Of a stretch of DNA of 64,000 nucleotides, positions 49,665 to 59,473 are shown piece by piece. The position numbers and the translations under genes were made by a program. Within the stretch, counting starts at the first letter, position 1; the number at the start of each line of letters is the position of its first letter. Below the pieces are notes generated by a model. That model was not told the origin of the DNA. It saw only the letters and a list, made by a program, of their open reading frames with translations, and searched no databases. This DNA comes from Corallococcus macrosporus. GTDB taxonomy: Bacteria > Myxococcota > Myxococcia > Myxococcales > Myxococcaceae. The stretch covers positions 1 to 64,000 of the forward strand of contig NZ_JAFIMU010000013.1 in assembly GCF_017302985.1 (NCBI RefSeq), read 5' to 3'.

Positions 49665-51629
49665 ATGAGTTCGCCTCGCTATCAGTCACTCGGCCCCCTC
49701 CTTGCTGGAGAGGGCTCGCGTGCCTTCCTCGGCCTGTCGCTGGAGGAAGGTGTCACGCCCCGCCCCGTGGTGCTCATCTGGGCACCGCCTGAGATTGCCC
49801 AGAACCCGGAGCTGGTGGCGCGCCTGGAGCGCGAGACGAACCGCGCCATCGTCTTCGACCATCCAAACATCCTGCGCGTGCACGGCCTGGAGAAGCTGGA
49901 CGGCGGCCTGGCGCGAGTCACCGAGTTCGCGGACGGCGAGCCGCTGCGGCGCGTGCTGGAAGCGAACCCGCGCATGTCGCCCGCGTTCGCGTCGCTGGTG
50001 GTGGCGGACGCGGCGATGGGGCTGCACTACGCGCACGTCGCCGGCAACGACGACGGCTCACCGCTGGTGCACGGAGACATCCGGCCCGAGACGCTGATGG
50101 TGTCCTTCAGCGGCTTCACGAAGGTGACGGGCTACGGAGCGCTCTCCGTGGCGCCGCGCGAGCGCGGTGGCAAGCGCGTGAAGAACCGCCGCGCGTACAC
50201 GTCCCCGGAGCAGCTCTTGGGCGGGCGCGAAGCGGTCAACGTGCAGTCGGACGTGTTCCTGCTGGGGCTCACGCTGCACGAGTGCCTCACGGGCAAGATG
50301 CCGTTCAAGGAGTCGGCGGATCCGGACAAGGCGGTGCTCAACCGCGCCCTGCCCCCGATGCCGTCGGACGTGCCGCTGAAGCTGGATGCGGTGGTGCGCC
50401 GCGCGACGACGAAGCGCGCGCTGGAGCGCTACCCGTCGGCGCTCGCGTTCCGCGAGGCGTTGGTGGAGGCCGTCGGGAAGCTGCCGGAGCACGAGGAGTT
50501 CGCGGCGCACCTGGCGAAGCTGTTCCCGCCTGAGAGCGAGGCGCGCGCGGCGCGAAGGGCGACGATCGAGAAGGGCATCGCGGAGGCGCTGTCGAAGGCA
50601 GGCATGCCCGCGCCGCAGATCGCGGAGCTCATCGCGCAGGGCGTGGGGCTCGCGGAGCCCGTGAAGAGCAAGGTGCCGGAGTTCTCCGCGGCGGGGAGCA
50701 GCACGCCCGTACCCGCGCAGCCCGTGGCCACCGCGCCGCAGGCGCCTGTGTCCGCGCCCGTGCAGACCGCGCAGGCATCGACGCCCGCGCAGGTCCCCCA
50801 GAGCGCTCCTGTTGCGGCTCCAGCGCAGAACCCAGTTCCGAGCACCGCGAACCCGGTCACGAGTCAGGGCGCTCACGGCGCCACGGCTCAGACCGCAACG
50901 CCCTCCCCTGCTCCGAAGCCTTCGACGGAGACGCGGCCCACGGGTCCCATCTTCGGCGGAGCGGCGAGCCCAACGGTTCCAGCCGCGGTGGCGCAGAAGC
51001 CTTCACGTTCCTGGATACCGTTCGTGGTCGGCGGTCTCGTGCTGACGCTCGGTGCGGGCGCGGTGATCATCCAGCGCCAGCTTCAGGGCACGATGACCGT
51101 CGAGACCTTCGACGCAGGCATGCCGGCTGTCGTCGTGGCCGAGCCCTTCGACGCGGGCATCGAGGACGCGGGCGTGGACGCCGGTGTGGACGCGGGCCCG
51201 ACGATGGGCATCCTGGACCTCACCGTGGAGCCGCGCGTGGAGGTCACGCTCAACAACGCGCTCCTGGGCCGCACGCCGCTGTCCGCGTCGCTGCCGCCGG
51301 GCAAGCACCTGCTCACCTTCACCAATGGCGCGCTGGGCATCTCCGTGTCGCGCACCGTGACGGTGGCCCCCACGGGCCGCTCCGGCTACCAGTTCTTCCT
51401 CAACAAGGCCTTCATCAACGTGCGAGGCCCCGCCGGCGCCAATGTCACCATCGACGGCAAGCCCGCGGGCACCGTGCCGGTGGAGGAACTGGACGTCTAC
51501 GAGGGCTACCACCGCCTCAACGTCACCGTGGGCCCGTCGCACTGGCAGAAGACCTTCACCATCGAGCCCGGCCAGCGCGTCAACTTCGACGTGGACTTCC
51601 AGGAGCCGCAGGAGGCCGTGGAGGAGTAG
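49665..51629 (+). CDS. Ser/Thr kinase-like pseudokinase with PEGA-like C-terminus
   Basis: 654 residues from ATG 49665. The kinase fold is present (LVHGDIRPETLMVSFSG; AYTSPEQLLGG; VQSDVFLLGLTLHECLTGKMPF), but key residues are lost. The glycine loop is absent (LLAGEGSRAFLG), the beta-3 Lys is missing (RPVVLIWAPP), HRDxKxxN reads HGDIRPET, and DFG reads VTGYG near 155. It is therefore probably catalytically dead. An Ala/Pro/Gln linker, one transmembrane helix (WIPFVVGGLVLTLGAGAVII) and two PEGA-like beta units follow (LDLTVEPRVEVTLNN, INVRGPAGANVTIDGKPAGT). An intact kinase follows 9 bp downstream. Regulator or scaffold is the likely job. Confidence 0.85.
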   Translation: MSSPRYQSLGPLLAGEGSRAFLGLSLEEGVTPRPVVLIWAPPEIAQNPELVARLERETNRAIVFDHPNILRVHGLEKLDGGLARVTEFADGEPLRRVLEANPRMSPAFASLVVADAAMGLHYAHVAGNDDGSPLVHGDIRPETLMVSFSGFTKVTGYGALSVAPRERGGKRVKNRRAYTSPEQLLGGREAVNVQSDVFLLGLTLHECLTGKMPFKESADPDKAVLNRALPPMPSDVPLKLDAVVRRATTKRALERYPSALAFREALVEAVGKLPEHEEFAAHLAKLFPPESEARAARRATIEKGIAEALSKAGMPAPQIAELIAQGVGLAEPVKSKVPEFSAAGSSTPVPAQPVATAPQAPVSAPVQTAQASTPAQVPQSAPVAAPAQNPVPSTANPVTSQGAHGATAQTATPSPAPKPSTETRPTGPIFGGAASPTVPAAVAQKPSRSWIPFVVGGLVLTLGAGAVIIQRQLQGTMTVETFDAGMPAVVVAEPFDAGIEDAGVDAGVDAGPTMGILDLTVEPRVEVTLNNALLGRTPLSASLPPGKHLLTFTNGALGISVSRTVTVAPTGRSGYQFFLNKAFINVRGPAGANVTIDGKPAGTVPVEELDVYEGYHRLNVTVGPSHWQKTFTIEPGQRVNFDVDFQEPQEAVEE

Positions 51630-51638
51630 CCCCATCCC

Positions 51639-53354
51639 ATGGGCACGCAAGAGGGAGACATCTTCGGGCGGTATGAGCTGGTTTCATGGCTGAGCCGCGG
51701 CGGGATGGCTGAAACCTGGCGGGCCCAACTGGTGGGAGACGCGGGCGTGACGAAGCCCGTCCTCATCAAGAAGGTGCTGCCCGAGTACGCAAACGACGAC
51801 GCGTTCATCTCCATGTTCATCAGCGAGGCACGCATCAGTGCCACGCTGTCTCATGGAAACGTCGCCCAGGTCTTCGACTTCGGCCGCGTCGATGGCGAGT
51901 ACTTCCTCGCCATGGAGTTCGTGGACGGCCAGCCGCTCGACCGGTTCCTCAAGCGCGCCAGAAAGAGTGGCATGCCGGCCCTCCCTGTGCCCGTGGCGGT
52001 CTACATCGCCATGGAGATGTGCAGGGGGCTGCACTACGCGCACACGCGCGCGGACAGCGGTGGCAAGCCCTTGGGGATCGTCCACCGGGACATCTCCCCT
52101 GACAACGTGCTTGTCGGCTACGAGGGCCAGGTCAAGATCGTCGACTTTGGCATTGCCAAGGCGCAGTCCCTGCGAGGATTCAAGACGGCCCCCGGAGTGC
52201 TGAAGGGCAAGTATCTCTTCTTCTCCCCGGAGCAGGCGCGTGGAGAAGAGGTGGACGCGCGAACGGATGTCTGGGCCACAGGCGTGGTGCTGTACGAGCT
52301 GCTGTCCGGACAACTGCCGTTGACGGGGCTCGAATCCGTCGTGCTGATGAAACTGGCGCACGGAAAGATTCCTCCGCTGCGCGAGCTGCGTCCGGACCTG
52401 CCCACGGCCTTGAGCGACCTGGTGATGAAGGCGCTGGCTCCGGATCTGAAGGAGCGCTTCGAATCCAGTCACGCGTTCGGGGACGCATTGGCGGAGTTCC
52501 TCTACGCAAGCTTTCCACGCTTCTCATCGATGAGCGTGGCGCATCTGTTGCGAACCCTGTTCCGAGAGGACCTGGCCAAGGCGGGCCGCGACCTGCCGGT
52601 GCCCGGCTCGTTCCAGGACGAGCGACGCGCCTGGCAGGCACGGTACGAAGCGCCTGATCCAGAGAACGTCGCCGACACACGACGGCATACAGGTCCCGTG
52701 ACACCTGCGGCGTCCCCGCGCTGGCGGCTTCCAGCCGCACTGGGAGCCGGCCTGTTCAGTCTGGCAGGGGGGATCTGGTTGGCAATGAAAGCCGTTCCAG
52801 CGGAGGAAGCCGTCGGACCTCCGATGGCGACACCGATCCTGGCTCCCCAAGGCATGACCGGAACGGCGGCCCCGAAAGAGTCCTCCTCGATTTCGACAAG
52901 GCCCGCCCAAGAGCCCCCCAAGCCGGCCCAGACCGTCACGACGCAGCCGACCTCACCCGCTGTCATCCCGTCAGGTGGGCGGAAATATGAAGAGGCTCTT
53001 GCCGCCGGTACTCAGGCCTTGGCGAGGAGGGACTTCAGGAGTGCGGGGCCCAGCTATCGCGCTGCACTCAAGCTCAATCCTGCTTCAATGCAGGCCAAGA
53101 CCGGCCTTGCCATTGCCCTCGCAAACAGCTCTTCGACTTCGGATGCCGGCTACCGCGAGGCGGCGAAGCTGCTCCAGGACGTGGTCAAGGCGGAGCCCAA
53201 GAACGCGAAGGCCTGGTTCTGGCTGGGCAGCTCACTTCAGTTCTCCGGCGATCAAACCCGAGCGGCCGAGGCCTATAAAAAGTATCTGCTCCTCGAGCCG
53301 ACGGGGAACTCGGCGGAGGAGGTTCGCGCACTGCTCAAGGGCATGAATGAATAG
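51639..53354 (+). CDS. Active membrane Ser/Thr protein kinase with TPR tail
   Basis: 571 residues from ATG 51639. Catalytic elements are complete: [30 protein letters not shown] (about 148), VDFGIAKAQ (about 167) and [12 protein letters not shown] linker, one transmembrane helix ([18 protein letters not shown], about 368) and a Pro/Thr spacer lead to TPRs ([47 protein letters not shown]). It starts 9 bp after the pseudokinase gene, so the two are cotranscribed. A functional pair is inferred. Confidence 0.93.
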   Translation: MGTQEGDIFGRYELVSWLSRGGMAETWRAQLVGDAGVTKPVLIKKVLPEYANDDAFISMFISEARISATLSHGNVAQVFDFGRVDGEYFLAMEFVDGQPLDRFLKRARKSGMPALPVPVAVYIAMEMCRGLHYAHTRADSGGKPLGIVHRDISPDNVLVGYEGQVKIVDFGIAKAQSLRGFKTAPGVLKGKYLFFSPEQARGEEVDARTDVWATGVVLYELLSGQLPLTGLESVVLMKLAHGKIPPLRELRPDLPTALSDLVMKALAPDLKERFESSHAFGDALAEFLYASFPRFSSMSVAHLLRTLFREDLAKAGRDLPVPGSFQDERRAWQARYEAPDPENVADTRRHTGPVTPAASPRWRLPAALGAGLFSLAGGIWLAMKAVPAEEAVGPPMATPILAPQGMTGTAAPKESSSISTRPAQEPPKPAQTVTTQPTSPAVIPSGGRKYEEALAAGTQALARRDFRSAGPSYRAALKLNPASMQAKTGLAIALANSSSTSDAGYREAAKLLQDVVKAEPKNAKAWFWLGSSLQFSGDQTRAAEAYKKYLLLEPTGNSAEEVRALLKGMNE

Positions 53355-53396
53355 ACGCCACTCCACCAGGGCAACAGGATTCACCGGAAAAATAAC

Positions 53397-53425
53397 GCCC
53401 AGGGTGCTCTCCTTACCCCCTGGGC
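53397..53425. terminator. Hairpin after the kinase operon
   Basis: An 8-bp inverted repeat (GCCCAGGG / CCCTGGGC) with a 13-nt loop lies between the convergent kinase and DUF1501-like genes. Confidence 0.55.
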
Positions 53426-53446
53426 CATCCACCCGCCCGGTCGGGA

Positions 53447-55027
53447 CTACGCCTTCCGGAGCCCCACGACCTCGCCGTAGCCGCCGGGGATGAAGAACTC
53501 GTGTGTGTCCATGCCCAGGATGCGCAGCGCGGTCGTCACCGCGTCCGCGGAGCGGGGCACGCGCTTCGAGGCCTGGCCGTTCTCCTCGATGATGTCCACC
53601 GGGACGCCGAGCCCGCGCGGGGTGTACGAGCCCACCTGCCGGTTCCCCGCCACGTTCCCGCCCGCGAAGCAGATGGACGTGTAGGGGTGGTGATCGTCCG
53701 GCAGGTAGTAGCTGCCGTCGCTGCTCCGCGAGGCCCAGCTCCGGCCGAACTCGCTCATCACCAGCACGAGCGTGTCGTCGAGCAGCGTCTTGCCGGGCTT
53801 GCCGGGCGCGGGCGCGGCCTTGAGTTCGCCGAGGAAGCGCGCGACGTTGTCCATCATCCCGCGGCCGTGCGCGCAGCTGTAGCCGTGGCCCAGGCCGTTG
53901 TGCGTGTCGAAGTCCTGCTGCAGCGAGACGTGCACCGAGGTGCAGAGGTCCGCCTTGAGCAGGCGAAGCGCCATGTCCATGCGCGCGTCGAGCCCCGTGA
54001 GGTGGAAGTTCGCGAGGCCGAAGGTGTACGTGAACGACTGGTTGGGCAGGTAGCTCGACATGTACGCGGGGCGGTTCGAGGTCAGCGTCTCGATGCCCTT
54101 GGTCTTCTCCAGCACGGACACGACGTCCGTCGCGAGCACGCGCGACACCGATGACAGCGAGCCGTGCAGCCCCTCCAGGTAGGTGTCCACCTTCGCCGTC
54201 GAGCGGCCCAGGAGCTGCTGGGCGCGCGTCAGCGAGAAGCGCTCGATGGCCGTCGTCTTCAGGCTGCCCCCGGTGGGCTTCCCGCGCGCGTCCAGCTCGG
54301 GCGCCTCGGTGCGCGCGTCCAGCCCCGTCCACCACGCGTTGTCCGAGGGCTTCGCCGAGAGCATCGGCTTGAGCGCCTCGATGGACGGCACGCGCAGGGG
54401 CGAGGCGTGGGAGGGCAGCCCCATGCCCACCGGCATGCCGCGCTCTCCGGTGACGACGACGAAGGGCAGCGGCCGGCTCTCGCGGTACTTCTCATACAGG
54501 TGGTTCGCGATGACCGAGTGCACGGCGGGCGCCCGGTAGTCCGCGCCGGCGACACCGCACATCGAGGAGATGAACGCGCTCGAGTGGTCGTTGGTGCCCT
54601 GGTCGATGCCGTGCAGCACGCTGAGCTGATCCGCCAGCGCGAAGTGCGTGTAGCCGTACATGAGCGGGCTGTAGTTGCCGCGCGCGGCCGGGTCGGCGGG
54701 GTTCCACGACTGCCACGTCCGCAGCGGCTTGTAGGAGCCGTTCGGAGGCGCGAGGTTCACCACCTGGTTCGCCTGGAAGAAGACGGGCTCGCCGCTGTGG
54801 TTGGAGGGCGTGGGGACGCAGAGCGGGATGTCCGCGTCCTCCATCGGGGTGAAGTAGTACGCCGGCCGGTAGCCGCCGGGGATGTAGAGCACCACGAGGC
54901 GCGAGGGGACGTCGACGTCCGCGGCGTGCGCGGTGCTCGAACCGAGGAGCCCCGCGCGATCGAGGAGCGCGAGCTGTCCCGCGCCGAGGGCCCACTTGAG
55001 CAGGGTGCGACGAGAGGTGTTCGGCAT
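53447..55027 (-). CDS. DUF1501/DUF1552-like Tat-exported protein
   Basis: The start is ATG 55027 with GAGGAC upstream (the open frame runs further to 55909 in a shadow). 526 residues. The Tat signal NTSRRTLLKWALGAGQLAL is clear. The alkaline-phosphatase-fold motifs of DUF1501/1552 include VVLYIPGGYRPAYYFTP, HGIDQGTNDHSSAFISSMCG, VLVMSEFGRSWA and SYYLPDDHHPYTSICFAGG. Family members are periplasmic and often paired with haem-motif partners, as here: two follow upstream in the operon (55039 and 56073). The substrate is not known for the family. Confidence 0.85.
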   Translation of the reverse strand: MPNTSRRTLLKWALGAGQLALLDRAGLLGSSTAHAADVDVPSRLVVLYIPGGYRPAYYFTPMEDADIPLCVPTPSNHSGEPVFFQANQVVNLAPPNGSYKPLRTWQSWNPADPAARGNYSPLMYGYTHFALADQLSVLHGIDQGTNDHSSAFISSMCGVAGADYRAPAVHSVIANHLYEKYRESRPLPFVVVTGERGMPVGMGLPSHASPLRVPSIEALKPMLSAKPSDNAWWTGLDARTEAPELDARGKPTGGSLKTTAIERFSLTRAQQLLGRSTAKVDTYLEGLHGSLSSVSRVLATDVVSVLEKTKGIETLTSNRPAYMSSYLPNQSFTYTFGLANFHLTGLDARMDMALRLLKADLCTSVHVSLQQDFDTHNGLGHGYSCAHGRGMMDNVARFLGELKAAPAPGKPGKTLLDDTLVLVMSEFGRSWASRSSDGSYYLPDDHHPYTSICFAGGNVAGNRQVGSYTPRGLGVPVDIIEENGQASKRVPRSADAVTTALRILGMDTHEFFIPGGYGEVVGLRKA

Positions 55028-55038
55028 GGTGTCCTCGC

Positions 55039-56073
55039 TCAGTAGGTGATCCACATCGGGTGACGGATGAGCGCCGCGCAGACGCCAATCCAGGCGAGGC
55101 GCGTGTTCTGCGCCTCCAGCGGCAGGTAGACCTGCTCGTACAGCGCCCGGGCCTCCGCGTCCGAGGGCGGCTGGCCGAGCATGCGCAGGTAGAGCGAGCG
55201 CAGGTTCTTCTGCACCGCGTCCGGGTTGCTCTTGGAGGTGTCGGCGAGCGTCACGTAGCGCAGCACCGCCGGGTTGTTCTTCTTGTCCACGGCGCGCGCG
55301 CACCACGCCTGGGACATCTGCACCAGCGTCTGCGCGGTGGACGGACCGAAGCCCACATCCCGCTTGCGGTACAGGAGCGAATTGCCGCCACCGAGCGCCT
55401 CGAAGCGCTCGACACTGCGCGAGTCGGAGACGTACTCGCCCGAGATGCCGGGGGCCCAGTCCCCGGGCCAGATGAAGAACTTGCCGCCGTTCGCCACGTA
55501 CGGCTTGTTGCGCCAGTTGGTGTCGGTGGTGCTGACGAAGTCCTCGAGGGTGAGCCCGAGCTGATCCATCAGGCTGAGGATCATCTCCTCGGCGGTGAGC
55601 CGGCGGACGCTGAACTCCTCCGCCACGGGGGCCTCCAGTTGCGCGGGCGCGGCCGGCAGGTTCCGGATCCAGTCCTCCACCTGCGCGATGGTCAGCGTGA
55701 CGCGGCCGCTGCTGACGAGCTCGTTGTACGGCTGCCCGGGCGGCATCTGGGGATAGCTGCCGGGGGCCACGCCGTCCAGCAGCTGGATGAGCATGCTGTT
55801 CGCGGGGTCGCCGCGCTTCACGTACTTCTCGTTGTAGACGAGCCCGTTCTCGAAGGCGGTGAGCGAGGCGAAGAAGGGCTTGTTGCCGGTGAGGTGGCAG
55901 CCCTGGCACGCGGGCGCGAGCGCGAGACGGATCTCGTCGTTCTTGCTCACGGCCTCGCAGCTCTCACCGCCCGGGTCCTCGGGAGAGTCCCCGATCTTCC
56001 CGACGCAGCTCACGGCGAGGAGCACGACCGAGGCCAGCGCGGCGCCACTCAGGGTCGAACGCAACGTGTTCAT
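55039..56073 (-). CDS. CxxCH-containing lipoprotein of the DUF1501-associated operon
   Basis: 344 residues from ATG 56073 with GGAGG 8 nt upstream; it overlaps the upstream stop by 1 bp (TGATG). The signal is lipoprotein type (ASVVLLAVSC). A haem-c motif ACQGCHLTG lies near 52, in a segment typical of planctomycete-type cytochromes (MLIQLLDGVAPGSYPQMPPGQ). The C-terminal half is DUF1592-like (RRLTAEEMILSLMDQLGL, LYLRMLGQPPSDAEARALYEQ). It likely carries electrons to or from the neighbour proteins. The reaction is unknown. Confidence 0.78.
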   Translation of the reverse strand: MNTLRSTLSGAALASVVLLAVSCVGKIGDSPEDPGGESCEAVSKNDEIRLALAPACQGCHLTGNKPFFASLTAFENGLVYNEKYVKRGDPANSMLIQLLDGVAPGSYPQMPPGQPYNELVSSGRVTLTIAQVEDWIRNLPAAPAQLEAPVAEEFSVRRLTAEEMILSLMDQLGLTLEDFVSTTDTNWRNKPYVANGGKFFIWPGDWAPGISGEYVSDSRSVERFEALGGGNSLLYRKRDVGFGPSTAQTLVQMSQAWCARAVDKKNNPAVLRYVTLADTSKSNPDAVQKNLRSLYLRMLGQPPSDAEARALYEQVYLPLEAQNTRLAWIGVCAALIRHPMWITY

Positions 56074-57911
56074 CACAGGCCCCTCCGCAGCTCGGGTTGT
56101 TCGAAGAGGTATCGGATGAAGGGTTTCAGCTTCCGGTCGCCCGCGACGAACTCCCGCGCGAGCTTGTCGATGAAGCCCTTCTCCGTGGCCGGGTTCAGGT
56201 CGCGGCCGATGAACATCGAATACATCTTGCGCGCGACGCAGCGGTCGAACTCGCCGGAGCGCACGACGAGCTTCCCGAAGCCGAGCGGGCCCATGGTGCC
56301 GTCGCCGTGCTCGCCGAGCAGCGTGTACGTGTCGGGCATCGTGTCGAGCAGCACCGCCTCGGGGTTGGCCTTCACCTGCTCGGGGGTGACGGGCGTGAGG
56401 AGGGTGTTGGGGACGAACGCGTTCTTCCAGCGGTAGCCCGGCGAGGTGCCGATGTACGGGTACTGCCCGGACAGCCACTCCTTGGTGATGCGGTGGCGGC
56501 CCACGCCCGGCATGAAAGGCCACGGGACGTAGGAGCTCTGGGCCGTGCCGAAGTCCCAGCGCTTGAAGGAGATGGCCGCGGGGTCGAGCGTCCGGTGGCA
56601 GTGCAGGCACGTGCCGCCGGTGCCGGGGTCCACCTCCAGGGGCGGGAAGTGCACGTCCGCGGGCGGTGGCGAGAAGTTCTGGCAGGCGAACATCTCGAGG
56701 AAGCGCGCGGCCCGGACGCGCTCGCGCGGGAAGGACGACAGCGAGCCGATCATGGTGAGCACGCCCGCGGTGGGGAGGCCCTGGGGCGCGTCGGTCGTGG
56801 TGCGCGGGTCGAAGCGGTAGGTGCGGTCGATGCTGCCGGAGCGCGCCCGGTCCGGGGTGAGCGCGAGGTGGAAGGGCTCCAGGTCCTCGACCACGAACTC
56901 GCGCCACGCCTGCGGATCATTCGGCGTGGGGTGCAGCGGGTCGCGCGGCGCGTTGTCCGCGTCGGGACGCCACCACGTGGTGTTCTTGTCCAGCGCGCTG
57001 TTGCCCATCTGCCGGCCGAAGCGCACGTACAGCGCGCGCAGCCAGTTGGTGCCGACCGAGTAGTTCCCGAGGATGAGGTCCGAGAGCGGCCGGTCGTGCC
57101 ACGCGAGGTGCGCGAAGAGGCGCGCGGGCTCCTCGTAGGGGTGCCGGCGCTGCAGGCCGAAGTCGTGGTTGCTGTTGCTATGGAGGCCGTAGAGCGGGCT
57201 GCACCACACCAGGTTCGGGCCGCAGCCGCACGCGGCGGGCAGCATGGGGTCGTAGTAGCCGCCGTTCGCGAGGCCGCAGTCGACCGGCTGGCCCTTGCTG
57301 TCGGTGACCTGGGTGACGTCGGAGCCGGCCTTGCCGAGCACCGTGACGGTGGTGCCCGGCGCCCACCAGGGCTCCACCTGGTGCACCTCGGGCACGGCGG
57401 GGTTGCCGTCGGCGTCCTGGTCCTGGCACTGCTTCGCCGGGTCCTTCGAATCGCCGAACTCGTGCACGGCGTAGTACGCGCCCGCGTGCGCGGTGTTGGC
57501 GTCGCACTTGAAGAGGTGGCCGGACATGTCGCCCTGGTAGGCGTCACCCGCCGCGCCGGTGGTGTATGCGCCCACCGCGAGCCACTCGTGGCCGAAGTTC
57601 ACCATCCGCTCGTAGAACTTCGGCGAGGCGAGCGCGGCCTCGAGCGTGGCGCGCAGGAGGGATTCCCGCGCCTCGGGCGTGGTCGCGGCGGCCATCGCCT
57701 CGTACTGTTCGACGGTGGGCGTCGTCCCCGAGAGACCGAGGACGAGGCGGCGCAAGACCCGCGTGCCGCTCATCTGGTCGTTGAGCGGGACGGCGGGGGG
57801 AGGCGCTTCGGGGCCACATTGTTGTGCGTGCGCGTCGACTCCAGTGAGCCCGGACGCCGCGAAGAGCACCGCCAGCAGGGCCGCGCGCTTCAGGTGCAAG
57901 TGCCAGTGCAT
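56073..57911 (-). CDS. DUF1549/DUF1592-like exported protein with a CxxCH motif
   Basis: 612 residues from ATG 57911; the site is weak and GTG 57917 is possible. A signal peptide (RAALLAVLFAASGLTGVDAHA) is followed by a helical domain (RVLRRLVLGLSGTTPTVEQYEAM), a Cys-rich region (CGLANGGYYDPMLPAACGCG), and a C-terminal DUF1588/1585-like domain with a haem-type CLHCHR near 465. It is the first gene of the three-gene operon that continues into the CxxCH lipoprotein (1-bp overlap) and the DUF1501-like protein. Together these form a secreted complex in planctomycete and myxobacterial genomes; no function has been proven. Confidence 0.75.
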   Translation of the reverse strand: MHWHLHLKRAALLAVLFAASGLTGVDAHAQQCGPEAPPPAVPLNDQMSGTRVLRRLVLGLSGTTPTVEQYEAMAAATTPEARESLLRATLEAALASPKFYERMVNFGHEWLAVGAYTTGAAGDAYQGDMSGHLFKCDANTAHAGAYYAVHEFGDSKDPAKQCQDQDADGNPAVPEVHQVEPWWAPGTTVTVLGKAGSDVTQVTDSKGQPVDCGLANGGYYDPMLPAACGCGPNLVWCSPLYGLHSNSNHDFGLQRRHPYEEPARLFAHLAWHDRPLSDLILGNYSVGTNWLRALYVRFGRQMGNSALDKNTTWWRPDADNAPRDPLHPTPNDPQAWREFVVEDLEPFHLALTPDRARSGSIDRTYRFDPRTTTDAPQGLPTAGVLTMIGSLSSFPRERVRAARFLEMFACQNFSPPPADVHFPPLEVDPGTGGTCLHCHRTLDPAAISFKRWDFGTAQSSYVPWPFMPGVGRHRITKEWLSGQYPYIGTSPGYRWKNAFVPNTLLTPVTPEQVKANPEAVLLDTMPDTYTLLGEHGDGTMGPLGFGKLVVRSGEFDRCVARKMYSMFIGRDLNPATEKGFIDKLAREFVAGDRKLKPFIRYLFEQPELRRGL

Positions 57912-57967
57912 ATGCACGAACAATACACCGGGAGCATGACGCCATGACACGGAAGCGCGCTCCGGGC

Positions 57968-59374
57968 TCAGACCGGGCTTGGAGGCCGTGTCCCGGTATT
58001 CGCCAGCCGCTCGAGAGGACGGAGGAGCGACATGACGCCATGGCCCAACACGGGCAAGGCCACGGAGGGCTGGAGAACCGCCTCCAGCCCCGCGTGCAGG
58101 TGCAGGAGCCGGTAGAACTGGCGATGGACGTGTGCGTCGGTCGACGTGCGCTCCATCAGCCGCAGCAGGTACCAGTGCAGCAAGCCCAGCCCGAAGGGCC
58201 GCTTCCCGACGGCCTGCGGATACAGCAGGTCCATGCCCGTGCCCAACAGCCACGGGAGCCGGATGACTTCAGGCAGCCGCTCGCGGAAGCGCTGCGCCAG
58301 GCCCGAGAGCTCGCCTCGTCCGGACTGCTCGCGCAGGCAGGTGTCCAGCAGCTCCGCGCCAAGCCCCGCCACCGACATGCCTTGCCCGTAGAGGGGGTTG
58401 AAGGCACACGCGGCGTCTCCCAGGATGACCAGCCCCTCGGGAAAGCGGGGCAGCTTCTCGTAGTGCCGCCACCGGCAGTCCTTCACCTTGTGCTGGGAGA
58501 TGGGCCCTACCGGCGTGGCTTCTTTCAAGTAGTTGTACAGGTCCGGACGCGTCAGTGAGCGCGCGTACTCGAGGAACCCCGCGTACTCGGTGGGCGCGTG
58601 CTCCCCGAAGTAGCCATTGAGGGTGACGAGCCACCGGCCTCCCTCCACGTGGGAGATGAACCCCGCGCGCCAGGCCTTGGGAGGACTTGGATAGAGGAAG
58701 AGCGCCTTCCATTCCTTCTGGAAGTGGGGCGGCGGCTCGTGCAGGCACGTCGTGTAGGAAAGGTCCACGAGGACCTGCTCCTCCTCCGGCCGCGCGTAGC
58801 CGATGGCTTCCAACCACTGAGGCATCCGCGAGCCCCGGCCACTGGCATCCACGACGAGGTCCGCCTCCCACGACTCCTCGCCCTGGGGTGTCTTGACCCG
58901 GACGCCCGTGATGCGCCCCGTGCCCTTCGCGTCGCGGATGAGCCCTTCGATGGAGCAGCCCTCGCGCACCGCGACGTTGGGCCGCGCCTTCACCCGGCGC
59001 AGGACGTTCCACTCGAGCAGGGGCCGCGTGCACAGCAGCCCGGGGATGCCGCTGGTGCGACGCAGCTTCCACACCCCGAAGTGGTGCCAGGCGAGGTCTC
59101 CACTCGAGTCGATGAGCTCGGCGCCCTGGACCTGGAGCTGCTCGAACAGGTCCGGGAAGTACGTGTCGAGGATGCGCCGGCCCGTGTCCAACAGCACGTG
59201 GATGTGCGGCCCTTGCGGAACACCCTTGCGCGCGGCGGGTCCCTCCCCCCGGACATCCCGCTCCACCAGTGTCACCTTGTCGAAGTGGTCCGCGAGCACC
59301 CGCGCGCTCAAGAGCCCTGCCATGCTGCCGCCGATGACCACGGCGGTTCCGAATCCTCGTCCAGGGGTTTCCAA
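57968..59374 (-). CDS. FAD-dependent oxidoreductase (hydroxylase/halogenase superfamily)
   Basis: The start is TTG 59374 with GGAGG 8 nt upstream; 468 residues. FAD motifs: VVIGGSMAGLLSARVLADHF near 13, VVDASGRGSRMPQWL near 170, and LVILGDAACAFNPLYGQGMSVAG near 300. The family includes epoxidases, hydroxylases and geranylgeranyl reductases; no halogenase WxWxIP is seen. The product may act on a lipid or isoprenoid. The gene is the last on its strand before a divergent lipoprotein gene at 59474. Confidence 0.85.
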   Translation of the reverse strand: METPGRGFGTAVVIGGSMAGLLSARVLADHFDKVTLVERDVRGEGPAARKGVPQGPHIHVLLDTGRRILDTYFPDLFEQLQVQGAELIDSSGDLAWHHFGVWKLRRTSGIPGLLCTRPLLEWNVLRRVKARPNVAVREGCSIEGLIRDAKGTGRITGVRVKTPQGEESWEADLVVDASGRGSRMPQWLEAIGYARPEEEQVLVDLSYTTCLHEPPPHFQKEWKALFLYPSPPKAWRAGFISHVEGGRWLVTLNGYFGEHAPTEYAGFLEYARSLTRPDLYNYLKEATPVGPISQHKVKDCRWRHYEKLPRFPEGLVILGDAACAFNPLYGQGMSVAGLGAELLDTCLREQSGRGELSGLAQRFRERLPEVIRLPWLLGTGMDLLYPQAVGKRPFGLGLLHWYLLRLMERTSTDAHVHRQFYRLLHLHAGLEAVLQPSVALPVLGHGVMSLLRPLERLANTGTRPPSPV

Positions 59375-59473
59375 GACCCAAGCCTCCAGGGTTTCATGTC
59401 GTGACGGTGCCGCTCAGAGGGCGATTGCATCTCACCGGTCTGACATGCCCTCTCGGACCCTGGAGCATCTCCC

